Source of the DNA: Blumeriella jaapii
Taxonomy: Eukaryota; Ascomycota; Leotiomycetes; Helotiales; Drepanopezizaceae
Length of the DNA: 64,000 nt
Reading direction: 5' to 3'
NCBI GenBank assembly: GCA_009599575.1
Contig: VWND01000076.1
Location: 248,001-312,000, forward strand
In this document: in pieces, positions 1 through 10,434 of the stretch
How the letters are laid out: every line of letters begins with the position of its first letter
Position numbering within the stretch: the first letter of the stretch is position 1
The notes under the pieces: model-generated
Told to the model about the DNA's origin: nothing
Seen by the model: the letters and a program-made list of their open reading frames with translations, nothing else
The model's database searches: none
Made by a program: the position numbers and the translations under genes

Positions 1-1
1 G

Positions 2-1363
2 AGGGACCACCCGGTCAGCTGCGAGGGCGGCTCGGTCTGGATTGCCGGCGATCCCGGCAACCCGCTCACCGCCGGCGCGGTTGCGGAAGCCTTGCGGCCC
101 GTCTCGGACGCCGTTCCTTCCGTGGTGGCCTCCTCCGACGTGCTGGGACCGTCGGCGCCTGCGTTCCGCCAACTGGAAGAGGCCAGCCTCCGTCACGTGC
201 AGCTGCGTGACCCGCAGGAGAACGTCAAGCAGTTCCTCCAGTTCCAGCATGTCGACGCCAACCAGACGCAATGGTCCTCGGAAGAGCCTCCATCGCCGCC
301 GTACGAGATGTTCCCGGCCCTGCCGGCCCTCCCGGTGCCAAAGCCGAAACTCCACCACCTTCCCCGGCTGGCCATCCCGCCGCCGCGCCCAGCACAACCA
401 CCTCGCTCCGCAAGCGCCAATGCCTTCTCGCCGTACCGCATGGAGCGGATCGAGGCCATGTCGCCTGAGCTGCGGAACGCTCGGGATCTCCGCAATGCCG
501 GCCAGTGCCAATCCCCATCCACAGCCGTCGACCGCTTCGGCACGCCCTTCTCCGAGATGGACGTCCCGGTGACCGCGGTTCGTCTCGGTCCCGTTGCACG
601 AGACACGTCCCAGTCCGTTCCCCCGAACATGTCCTACAGACACTCCCCGGCTCCGCTGTCACGCACCCTGTCTCGCGCCTCCGCCCGCCGGCCCTCTTTC
701 GCCATGCCCCGTGTGGACGAGAACATCTCCACGGCGCCGCCCACCCAGATCCAATTCCACGCGCACCAGACACAGATTCAGCCCCAGCACAAACCAGGCC
801 ACCAGCACACAGGCTCCTACGACTGGTCTCCGGCCAACCAGCCTGCCCAGCAAGCCGCGACCGACATCACCGCACAAGGTTGGATGAAGAAGCGCAAGAC
901 GAAGATGCTGCGCCACGAGTGGCACGAGCACCACTTCACGCTCAAGGGCACTCGTCTAACCATGCACAAAGATGCCCGCGCGATCGACGCCCTGGAGTAC
1001 ATCGATGTCGACGACTATGCTGTTGCATGCTCGTCGCTCGCTTCTGGGTCCAAGCTCAACGCCGCGTTCAAAGCGATGAACATTTCGCGCGGCGCGAAGG
1101 AGAAGAAGGACGAGTCGGCTTTCGCCTTCCAGCTGATTCCGATTGCTATCGAAAAGGGCGTTCGCGTGCGTAAGATGGAGAGCGCTGTAGCTGCCAACGG
1201 ACCTAGCGAGGGCAAGGACGTCGGTGCGAAGAACAAGACACATTACTTCGCTGTGAAGAGCCGAGACGAGAGGATTGACTGGATGCGAGAACTCATGCTT
1301 GCAAAGGCCCTGAAGCAGAAGAGCGAAGGATACGAGGTGAACGTCAATGGCAACACGATCTAA
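2..1363 (+). CDS. PH-domain protein, C-terminal part (5' truncated by window edge)
   Basis: The frame is open from base 2 to the stop at 1361-1363, giving 453 residues with no start codon in view, so the 5' end lies outside the window. The first 250 or so residues are Pro/Ser/Gln-rich and look disordered. From about residue 294 there is a pleckstrin-homology-like domain: it opens with GWMKKRKTKMLRHEWHEHHF, has the strand pattern of a PH fold interrupted by a long insert, and ends in a helix with the typical Trp (ERIDWMRELMLAKAL). PH domains usually bind phosphoinositides or proteins at membranes; the ligand here is unknown. I do not recognise a specific orthologue. The domain call is fairly secure and the rest is not. 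Confidence 0.75.
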   Translation, partial: RDHPVSCEGGSVWIAGDPGNPLTAGAVAEALRPVSDAVPSVVASSDVLGPSAPAFRQLEEASLRHVQLRDPQENVKQFLQFQHVDANQTQWSSEEPPSPPYEMFPALPALPVPKPKLHHLPRLAIPPPRPAQPPRSASANAFSPYRMERIEAMSPELRNARDLRNAGQCQSPSTAVDRFGTPFSEMDVPVTAVRLGPVARDTSQSVPPNMSYRHSPAPLSRTLSRASARRPSFAMPRVDENISTAPPTQIQFHAHQTQIQPQHKPGHQHTGSYDWSPANQPAQQAATDITAQGWMKKRKTKMLRHEWHEHHFTLKGTRLTMHKDARAIDALEYIDVDDYAVACSSLASGSKLNAAFKAMNISRGAKEKKDESAFAFQLIPIAIEKGVRVRKMESAVAANGPSEGKDVGAKNKTHYFAVKSRDERIDWMRELMLAKALKQKSEGYEVNVNGNTI

Positions 1364-2146
1364 AGGAAAGAAATCAAGAAATTGAAACGAGCTATGAGGG
1401 TGGATACGAGAGGCTCCTTTCAGTCGAGAGAGATTTATCGCTTCATACCTCTTTGTTTCTTTCTTTCTCGGTGCGAACGAACACTCTTCTATTTGATGAC
1501 GATGGTGATGACAGTACTTCCAGTGGGAGGCATTAATTGGGCGTTTGAAATCTTTGGGGTTCCTTGAACTTCGCTTGAAGCGGAAGAGGGCTGGGGTTGG
1601 GGTTGGATACGGACACTCCTTTTTGGATAGTAGCTAGGTACAGTAGTTTGATACGAATGATATCTAATGTGAAAACATGCTTGGTCATTGAAATTCAAAC
1701 TGTAAGAAATGAGCATGTCGTCAAAAGCAGTTCTGGATAATGATCAAGCGCTCGCGCAATTATGAAACCAACAACGCTCAACAAGACTGACTACAGTAGG
1801 TAGGTACCCACATCGAGGTTGGGCAAAGTCCGGGTATGGAATCATGTGTAGGTACTGTACAACAAGAAGCTTGACTGCGTAAACTTGGCGAACAAGATAA
1901 AAGAGAATAGTCGGATTGTGGGGGTAAATCAATGTCTCACTAGAGCCACAAATTCCCAAGCTTCACACAGAAGTTGTTCGATCTCTTTAATAGCAGGTCC
2001 TACACAACACTTGTCAATGTGTACATCCAGCAGAATCGTTTCGCGCATACTCTGCATCCCTTTCCACGCTTCTCTATCGTCCTCGTACAGTATAGTACAC
2101 TCAGGCATAGGCCTGTTGTCCAGAAGCCAGGTTTCCTCTCAACATA
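1364..2146. other. Intergenic, convergent 3' ends
   Basis: This stretch lies between the 3' ends of the PH-domain gene and the mitoribosomal gene. It carries a GTAGGTAGGTACC run near 1797-1809 and a short GGTACTGTAC motif near 1851, both members of motif families seen across the window. I see no gene. Confidence 0.6.
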
Positions 2147-3081
2147 CTACACGAGACCCAGCGCTCCTTGCATCAAGGAACTGCTCGTCAGACTCGCTCG
2201 ATTCGTTACCACCTCCCAGTCAATAGTATACCACCAATTCTCCGCAAACGCCTTCTTGCCCCCAACGCCAGCAGTGCCTACGCCATAGTCCGCAATATAC
2301 ACATGCTCCCACGTGTTGATGCACAACACAGGCGTGAAGTCAACCCCGCCCGGGGCCAGCCGCGTCTTGCTCAACGGCCCGTGTGCTCCCACCGTGTTCG
2401 TCGGCTCCTCTCGTTGCAGTCTTCGGATCGCTTCCGCCACCGTCTTGTCCTCGGTATTCTTGTCCACCGACTGCTTTCGGTAATGCGCGGCCGGAAACGG
2501 CGACCCGGCGAGGTATGTGCACAGCAGGCTGTACTCCCTACGCGGCGTCCTCATCAGCCACACGAAGCCCGGCCCAAACATCGAGCTCGCCGTCGCGATG
2601 AACTCTTTGCGCAGAGTCTCGATCGAGCCGAAGGACCTCTCGAGCTCCTTTTTGAGGACCTCAGGCATCTCTACCGGTTTCGGGGAGAGTGACTCGAAGA
2701 AGAAGTGGTTGTTGAAGGCCATGGAGGCGTAGTTGAAGATCGGGGCGGCGTTGGGGTCGCGGGCGTGCTTGATGGCGACATTTTTGAGCGTGTGGGATTC
2801 GAATTCTCCTCCTATTCGGGGGGTCAATGAATGGTTCGTCGAGCAATTGCGTGTAGCATCAAAAGCAGTCCAATTGACTCACCGGCTACAAGGCTGTTGA
2901 GCTTTTCTATCATCAGACTTTGGTACTGGGTCCAGGCAATATCGACGCCAGAGGGTGAGAGCAGGCCGGGAACGCCATCTCTAAACACAGGATTTAATTC
3001 GGGGACTGAGTGAAGAGACCGCCGCAGAGTTCGAACGTTCCGGAGGCAGTGCTGTGTGCGAGGTAATATCGGACGTAGCAT
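2147..3081 (-). CDS. Mitochondrial small-subunit ribosomal protein, Fe/Mn-SOD-like (Rsm26/Mrp1 type)
   Basis: Two exons, 3081-2883 and 2811-2147, join across a 71-nt GT-AG intron into 287 residues. The N-terminus (MLRPILPRTQHCLRNVRTLRR) is Arg-rich with no acidic residue, as in a mitochondrial presequence. The body has the iron/manganese superoxide-dismutase fold signature: NYASMAFNNHFFFESL in the N-terminal helical part and CINTWEHVYIADYG near the C-terminus. In active enzymes the latter reads D-x-W-E-H; here the Asp metal ligand is Asn (I-N-T-W-E-H), so catalysis is unlikely. Fungal proteins of this kind (mS42/mS43) are structural components of the mitoribosome. I cannot tell which of the two paralogues this is. 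It is divergent from the Moco sulfurase gene. Confidence 0.85.
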
Positions 3082-3433
3082 GGCGGGCAGAGTGATGTGA
3101 TGCTGTCGACCCTCCCCGAAATATTTCAGAAATCAAGATGCCTGTCCTGCATTTCCTCCATGGGGATGTGGGCCCGACATTTAAGGCACGCACACCACGG
3201 CTGCCAGGCCGGCGAAAGGTCGGGACAGATACATACAACTCCCGTCTGACTCTTCCACTTTCAACTCTTGTCCCTTGACGCCGCTGGCTTTCTTCGCCTG
3301 CCAGTCTATTCAGGAAGCATGAAATCCCCTCCAGATTTCTGGTTCCTGTTGTCTTCTCTCGGAGGAGAAGCAGTTCTGGAACCGGTGTGACATCTGGCAG
3401 CTACAAGTACGCAAGGCAACGTGCACAGTGGCA
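3082..3433. promoter_or_regulatory. Shared divergent promoter region
   Basis: This 352-nt gap separates two start codons facing away from each other (mitoribosomal gene and Moco sulfurase gene), so it must hold both promoters. I see no clear TATA box or recognised operator. Confidence 0.4.
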
Positions 3434-5922
3434 ATGGCAGATGCTTATAATCGCAATGTGGAAGCATTCAGAGAAGCAGAGTATCCTATGCTCAAGGGTA
3501 AATGAAGCAGAGTCAGCTATAGAGTCAACACTAACTCTCTGCTACAGATTCTATCTACCTTGACCATGCTGGCACAACTCTCTATTCGAAGTCTTTCATG
3601 GAGACCTTCATGTCAGACATGATGTCGAATCTGTATGGCAATCCTCACTCGGCGTCGGCTTCGTCTCAATTGTCAACTACTCGCATCGAAGACATTCGCT
3701 TGAAAGTTCTGCACTTCTTCAGAGCAGATCCAGAAGAATTCGACCTGGTCTTTGTCGCCAATGCTACGGCTGGAATCAAGCTAGTATTGGAAGCTTTCCG
3801 AGAGTGTGAAGGAGGGTTCGGCTATGGCTACCATGTGGACTCTCACACAAGTCTTGTTGGTTTTCGAGAGAATGCCAAAGTTAGCCGATGCTTAGACGAC
3901 GAAGACGTTAGAGGCTGGCTTGCAGGCTTGGATTCTCTTGGGGACGAGACTGCGACCTTGAGTGTAAATCTCTTCGCATATCCAGCCCAGTCAAACTTGG
4001 ACGGGCATCGCTTGCCACTTTCGTGGACTGGTACAGCTCGAAATAGCCCCTTGAGTGTCCCAACATACACCCTTCTAGACGCATCTTCGTTCGTCTCGAC
4101 AGCTCAGTTGGATATGAGCAATGCAAGTGTCGCTCCAGACTTTACGGTCCTGAGCTTCTACAAAATCTTTGGGTTTCCGGATCTCGGTGCTTTGATTGTC
4201 CGGAAAAAATCCGGAGCCATACTGAACAAGCGGAAGTACTTTGGTGGCGGGACTGTAGACGTTGTTCTGTGTAATCGGGAGCAATGGCATGTCCCCAAAA
4301 GCGAGTCTCTTCACGAGAGTCTCGAAGACGGCACCTTGCCATTCCATAACATCATGGCTTTAGATGCTGCGATTGACGTCCACAAGAAACTGTACGGTTC
4401 AATGGAGCAGATCTCTCAGCACACAGCTTTCCTCGCACAAAAACTTTACAATGGTCTGGCTTCACTACGACACGCGAACTCGAATCCCGTTTGCACTATA
4501 TACTCGAAGGGATTTGCCTCGAGCTCATCTGGTGAGACCCAAGGTCCTATCATTGCTTTCAACCTACAGAACAGTGATGGAGCCTGGGTTAGCAATACCG
4601 AGTTTGAAAAATTGGCCGCTGTCCGGAAATTTCACATCAGAAGTGGTGGACTCTGCAATCCGGGAGGCGTTGCTGCTCGCCTAAACCTTGACCCGTGGGA
4701 GGTGCGAAGAAACTTTTCCTCTGGCTTCAGGTGCGGATCTGAGACAGATATCTACTCCGGTAAAATTACTGGTATCATCCGGGCTAGTCTTGGTGCAATG
4801 AGCACACTGGCAGATATTGATTCATTCGTGGCGTTTCTTGACGAGTTCTACGCAGAGAAGACCATTCCCATCCCTGCTCCAGATTTCTCGTCGACTTTGC
4901 AAGCGAAAACGCTTCTAGTAGAAAGTTTGACAATCTACCCGATCAAGAGCTGTGGCGGTCTGCAAATCCCCCTTTACACCGACTGGGAAGTGAGGCCAGA
5001 AGGGCTCGCTTGGGACAGAGAATGGTGTCTCATCCATCAGGGAACGGGGCAAGCTTTGAGTCAAAAACGGCACGCACGAATGGCTTTGATCCGCCCACAG
5101 ATCAACTTTCACAAAGGTGTGCTGGAAGTCCGATACCAAGATTCTTCCGAAACCACGACGGTGCCCTTATCCTCTGACCCGACATTTTTTGGACCGCCTG
5201 GCAGTGCACAACCTTCGCGCGTCTGTGGAGACGCTGTCGTTGCGCACACATATTCCAAAGCTGAGGTCAACGACTTTTTTACTAGAATCCTGGGCGTGCC
5301 TTGTGTGCTCGCTCGATTTCCAGCCGGAGGATCTGGGTTTAGCACCAGACATGCAAAGGCCCATTTGCAAAAACACCAGAAGCCGAAGTCCGCTTCTTCT
5401 TTTTCTCTTCTTCGCTCAGCAGGAGTGGGTTGTCTCCCAACTCCCCCAGATTCAGATACCGAGGTCCGAAAGAGGCCTATCCTCCTCTCAAACGAAAGTC
5501 CTATTCTGGCAATCAACAGAGCAAGTCTTGACGCCCTGAACGAAGAAATTGTACAAACTGGTGGGAAGCCTCCATCTGCGTCTGTATTTCGAGCCAACAT
5601 TGTTCTGCGGCCTTCACATTCTGGACATGGTGAGCCTTACAGCGAAGATCACTGGACAGCTTTGCGCATCGGACAGCAAAAATTCCAGATGTTAGGTTCT
5701 TGTAGGCGATGCCACATGATTTGCATAGACCAAGATACTGCTCTTAAGAACGAAGAGCCATTCGTCACTTTGGCAAAGACTCGCAGATTTGAGTCGAAGA
5801 TCTTCTTTGGCTCTCACATGTGTCACATTCCGTCGAAGCAGACCACGAAAGAGAGCCAGTTCCCCACGATACGCGTTGGCGATGTTGTGACGATAGACTG
5901 TGAGGATGAAACAAGTATGTAA
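3434..5922 (+). CDS. hxB: Molybdenum cofactor sulfurase (NifS-like + MOSC)
   Basis: Exon 3434-3497 (21 codons plus one base) and exon 3548-5922 give 812 residues. The upstream exon supplies the start that brings SIYLDHAGTTLYS into the protein, the conserved N-terminus of the family. The enzyme replaces an oxo ligand of the molybdenum cofactor with sulfur, activating xanthine dehydrogenase/purine hydroxylase and aldehyde oxidase. The N-terminal two thirds is an aminotransferase class V (NifS) fold: the PLP lysine is K227 in SFYKIFGFPDLGALIV, and a conserved cysteine is C391 in RSGGLCNPGG. After about residue 490 comes the MOSC N-terminal barrel (LTIYPIKSCGG), then the MOSC domain with CRRCHMICID. 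Size and order match Aspergillus HxB. No frame problem is seen. Confidence 0.93.
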
Positions 5923-6370
5923 AATATGAACGAGCTTTTCAGAAATCTCACTTTCGTCTTCCAAGTGGCCTTGGTTGATTGAATCGCTACCACGAGTTAA
6001 CTGCGGTTCTCTGGGTGCTAAGCACTGGCTTGTGGTTTTCGGAGAATTTAGTAAGTTTAAAATCCGATTTAAGTTCAGATCCGTCAAATCACCAACAAGG
6101 TACATATGGTACACCGTCTTGCTAGTGGCCTTCCCTGGATCCACGATCCATTCTTTAATGTTCAATCAAAATCCACTATTACTGTCTCTGGGGTTTTTCT
6201 GCGGTAACGGCTATCTCAAATGAATTCTTGGGTCAATATACAGTCTCCGGTTTCCCTTTGTTGAGCTAGAGAACGGCCGACAGCATTTGCATCGAGACAT
6301 CCTCAGAAGTTGTATCACTCGTGTTTCAAAACTTACATCCCATACCATTGTATTCTACTTCATATTCAAC
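5923..6370. other. Intergenic, 3' of hxB and promoter of the hydrolase gene
   Basis: About 450 nt between two co-oriented genes. It is AT-richer than the coding sequence and shows no recognisable element. Confidence 0.5.
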
Positions 6371-7299
6371 ATGTCTACTGGAGTCGGTATGAGCGCTTGC
6401 TGCCTCTCGGGCAAAGTCCACGACGGCACTCCCACAGGAAAGGTCGAAACCATTGGCGGTCTCGAGACATATGTCGCGGCTCCCTCAGATGGATCTAAGG
6501 CCAAGACGATTGTCTTCCTCGTTGACGGTGAGTTCAATGTTGACTACTCAGAAGAACGGCGTGTCATAACACTTCTCAGTTTTCGGATGGGAATTCAAAA
6601 ACGTGCGATTGCTGGCAGACAACTATGCCCGAGCCGGCTTCTATTGCTACATCCCCGACGTCCACCAGGGCGATTCCATCCCTTTCGACTTTCTCACCTC
6701 AGCCGAGCCTCCCCTGAAGAAGCGCGAGCAGCTCACGGCGATCGAAAAGACCAAAGCCACGGCAGTCGTCGGCACCACCCTGCCTCCCTGGCTGATCCAG
6801 CACCGCGAGGAAATCAGCAGGCCCCTCATCGAGAACTTCATCAGCGCCGTCCGTGAAGTACCCGGCACCGGAAAGGTCGGTGCCATAGGGTTCTGCTGGG
6901 GAGGCCGCCACGCCATACTCGCAGCTCATGGTATAGTTGACGCGGCCTTCTCATGCCATCCCTCGCTCGTGGCCGTTCCAGGCGATTTCGAGCCAGTCAC
7001 CAAGCCCTTGGCTTTGGCTGTTGGGGACAAGGACTCCCTACTAGATAACGCGACGGTGGGGCAGTTCCAGGATCTGTTGGCGAAGAAGACGTCGGTTCCG
7101 CATGAATTGAGGATCTATGAAGAGTACGTCGCACAGGAGTTAAAGTTGTTTTGATAGAGCATCTACTGACTAACTGGTGTCCCGCAGTCAGGTGCATGGA
7201 TTCGCGTTGAGGAGCGATTGGAGCTCGGACAAAGATAAGAAGGCTATGGATGATACCGAAAAGCAGGGTATGGAATGGTTCAACAAGTACCTCTCTTAA
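6371..7299 (+). CDS. Dienelactone hydrolase family protein
   Basis: Three exons (6371-6527, 6580-7123, 7188-7299) give 270 residues. Introns are 52 and 64 nt with GTGAGT and GTACGT donors. The start MSTGVGMSACCLSG is typical of fungal family members. It is an alpha/beta hydrolase with the dienelactone-hydrolase triad: Cys158 in GFCWGGRHA, an aspartate near 202-204 (VGDKDSLL) and His237 in QVHGFALRSDW. Joining exon 1 to exon 2 gives VDVFGWEF, the characteristic early motif. Such proteins hydrolyse carboxylic ester or lactone bonds, but fungal members are numerous and the real substrate is unknown. They are generally soluble and I see no signal peptide. Confidence 0.88.
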
Positions 7300-8479
7300 T
7301 AACGCGTGATGCTGTTGGAAGAAATGCGCAACGAAAATGTTGACTTGATGGTCCACAAAGCCGTGATAAAGTCTAAATTTACGCAAGAAAAGAATATGCC
7401 TCGTGACTCTGTACGTAGAAGTATGTCTGTTAGGTTTAGCAGGGCACGATATGTCCTGTTGGATAGAAGTATCATTGACGTGAAAATTGGGACCTCGCTT
7501 AGCCGTACCCAATCAGCGCGACTGTCCCATCTACATCAAAATAAATCTCGAAGCATACCTTCGCCTGCTCCATTGTCTCGCAGATGTATATTTCAACCCG
7601 GGAGATTGGTCTCTGGCCGATGAACTTCCAAAGCGTCGTCAAACAGCCCATATACAGTCGTGGGTTCCATTTGAGAGACCCTTCGCCTGTGAAGCTATCG
7701 ATCCGCGATGTCCTCAGTCCCGGAATCCGACGTAGTACTGTACTATTACGATATAGGCAGTCGAACGGCAAGAGTTCCTTGTGGCACCACAAGCGTTCCA
7801 TGGGGGTCCATTAAAGATACTTCCCTTTCCATAAGTTTCGTTAGTCTGGTCTGAACGCGTAGCTTCTGCCTGAACACTCGTACTTTTGCAGAGTGGTTGA
7901 CACCAAAGTCGACGCGGATCGAGAATAACAACAATATCGCGGCCCTGTGAGCACAGCATCATTCACGAAGTTTCAGGTCATTACGCTTGAGAGAGCTTGC
8001 CTCGAGTAAAGCAAAGTCGCAAATGCCTCGTCAAGGCCCGGCTGCGGTCGTGGTTACCTTGAATCTTGTCACGGGATGTACAGATTGATCTGAATTGCAG
8101 GTAACTATTCACGCGTCCAAACAGGATATGTTACTCAACCAAGAGAACGGGTGATAGATAGCCTGGAGTTTAGCCTCACGTGCCTCACCCTTATACAGAT
8201 CCTTCCACCGCTGGGGATTGACTGTATCTTCATCTACTCGGCGTCGTCGAAATAAGTCTGGTGTCCTTGATTCATGAAAAGGGTAGCCCCAAATCAGGAG
8301 GTGGATTCATCCCGATTTTTTGACTTTGAAGGCTTTGTTTTGCCTGGGGGTGGGTTTGGTTCGAAAGTAAACACGCAACGAAGGCCGCGCCTTCCGAGTC
8401 AACACCGAATGTCAACACTCCGAGCGTCGAAACTCGAGAGCTTTTACAACCTCAGCTTGCACGACAGTTACCACGCAAC
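7300..8479. other. Intergenic with a frame-broken coding-like stretch
   Basis: Apart from the minus-strand remnant at 7499-7962 (listed separately), I see no gene. It probably includes the promoter of the 2EXR gene starting at 8480. Confidence 0.45.
7499..7962 (-). pseudogene. Unidentified frame-broken coding remnant
   Basis: On the minus strand one frame reads VDFGVNHSAKVRVFRQKLRV and on to GTLAVRLPIS then a stop (about 7740). A second frame, overlapping in register, continues with NSTVLRRIPGLRTSRIDSFT, then GEGSLKWNPRLYMGCLTTLW and VEIYICETMEQAKVCFEIYF, and stops at 7499. Joining them needs a +1/-2 shift near 7738-7745. Upstream, a third frame (GRDIVVILDPRRLW) also looks coding. There is no clean start codon and I do not recognise the family. 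It may be a decaying gene, a gene broken by sequencing indels, or chance. Confidence 0.25.
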
Positions 8480-10434
8480 ATGATGGAACGAAGCCTCATC
8501 ACCGATGGCCTCGATTTGGCAGAATCGAGGTCCCCCCGTCCTCCCGCCAGAATGCCGGCGCATCCAGTCACTGCATTTTCCAGTCTTACAACATCACGTC
8601 CCCGGTCATACAGCATGGATACCCATCACCTCACCGGTAATGTAGCTTTGCTCCAGAGTTCAACCTCTGCGTCCGCCTCGTCTCTGCCTCCTCGATTACC
8701 TAGCACCACTATGCTAAGACGGTTTTCTTCTGTTAAAGAGGCCTACGACGAACGAGATGGCATTGATGCTTGGCTTGAAGCTGCTTCTCGACGAATAGAG
8801 TATCATTATCTGTCCAAGGAACTGTTCACGAGCTCTGATCCGGATCTCGCAAGCCGTTGCACGAGTCCTGATGATAAAGAACCCAGCTTCACTGTATTCT
8901 CCAAGCTCCCACGGGAATTGCAGCATATGATTGTAAGTAGGATTATCCGTCCATGTCATCTTTCTGATATAATCACCATGTATCATTGTCTATATTCGGC
9001 TTCCGTGGCAAGTACATGGCGCAGGTATCCCCCTTCCTTCTCTCACTATCTTCCCTACCTATCCATGCATTGTCACATCGCAATCATCCTAAACTAGATC
9101 TTAGTGGGACCTTGCCATTGATTCTCAACATCAAGAAAAGCGGTTACTCCGAGTAGCCCCCGATGATTTTGAGATGAAACGCACCGTGGAAACTGCAGAG
9201 GATGCCCGGCTACGTATTATCGCCAACAAGTTCACCCGTTCACGCCTTTTTCCAAGCTTACTCCACGTCTGCACTTACACCCGCAGAAAGGCGCTTCAGA
9301 GCTATACGCCGTGGGGCTGCTATGACCCAGATACTTCCATGGAGAATGATGCTCAGATCTATGTCAAGCCTGATGTTGTAAGTCTGGCCGTGCCCTGTCT
9401 CTTGTCCATGGCGACGAAGTGGTTTTGGAGAGTTTTTAACGTTTCTCTCAAGGATACATTCTTCTTCGGAGAGAATGGTCTTGATGCCTTCTGGCTGCTC
9501 GAGACTCTGATCGACGAGAGCGCGCCTGACAAGGCTGAGGCAGACGACATTGCACGATGTAATTTGCTTCCTCAGGTCAGCTACATCAAGCACTTTTCCT
9601 TTGACTGGGAGCTGTGGTCTGAGATGCTTGAGACTGAGGCATTTTGGCTGGTAAACTTTGACTCGGCGAACATGGTGACGATTGCTATCCAGAACCCTAA
9701 CCGGTAAGTTAGAATCCATCTTTGTCGGCAATCTCCTACACGGAATTATCAGAGTATACAGTGGTGTCTTCTTTTGCCTCTATAGACGAGCATGGAAAGA
9801 ACTCGTAGCTCACAAGCTCTCCACGTCCCAACAGCTCACTCAGCCACTCCAGCGCTAACTCGATGCACAGTGGGAATGCCGGCGCGGACTATGCACTCAG
9901 TCATCTCGGTCGAATCATGCCTGGTACAATTCGCGGAGAGTGCGCAGCTATCACTCACGCAATCACCCAAGAGAGCTATGACAATTGCAAGGAGGACCTT
10001 AAGGAGATGAGCGTACGCCTCCCACCCTCCGGGCGCGAACCTGTTCCCCTTCCTCGCGCATCCACTTCTCAGACAGGCCACATCTAACGAGATCACAGTG
10101 GCCAGCAGCCGGCATCACTTTCAACGTCGCTACACTCTTGGGTACGTGCACTTCTTCATCAGTGTTGACGTTTTCTAAATTTCATGGATATGAGAGATGA
10201 TCAGAAAGCTAAATGAAAAGCAGTGGGCAACGAAGAGAAAGGCGTCATCGGGAATACTGTACAAGACATGTTCTACCTCCGAGAAATCCTCATGCACGTG
10301 TTTCTCCGTCCATTTTCCTCGCCCAAAACTGACTTGGCCATAGGGGAGCCCATGAGCAAGGTCTCATCTCGTATCAGTCCCTTGACGCTCGGCTAGAGAA
10401 GATTCGTACCGACCGTAGTATCGTCAGTACGTGA
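8480..10434 (+). CDS. 2EXR/F-box-like protein, seven-exon model
   Basis: Proposed exons are 8480-8932, 9105-9703, 9786-9824, 9871-10012, 10099-10141, 10224-10299 and 10344-10434, giving 480 residues with all phases consistent. The N-terminal 130 residues are Ser/Pro-rich. Exon 1 ends with FTVFSKLPRELQHMI and exon 2 opens with W, restoring the F-x-x-L-P-x-E-L-x-x-x-I-W pattern of fungal 2EXR/F-box-like domains. Later exons give ADYALSHLGRIMPGTIRGEC, WPAAGITFNVATLLVG and ISYQSLDARLEKIRTDRSIV, all coding-like. Introns 3 and 4 have CTAAC branch sites or GTACGC donors, but intron 3 uses a weak GTCCCA donor. If that intron is not spliced, the protein stops at 9858 (374 residues). A GTACGT at 10427 could be a further donor. 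Function is unknown; such proteins are abundant and fast-evolving. Confidence 0.6.
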
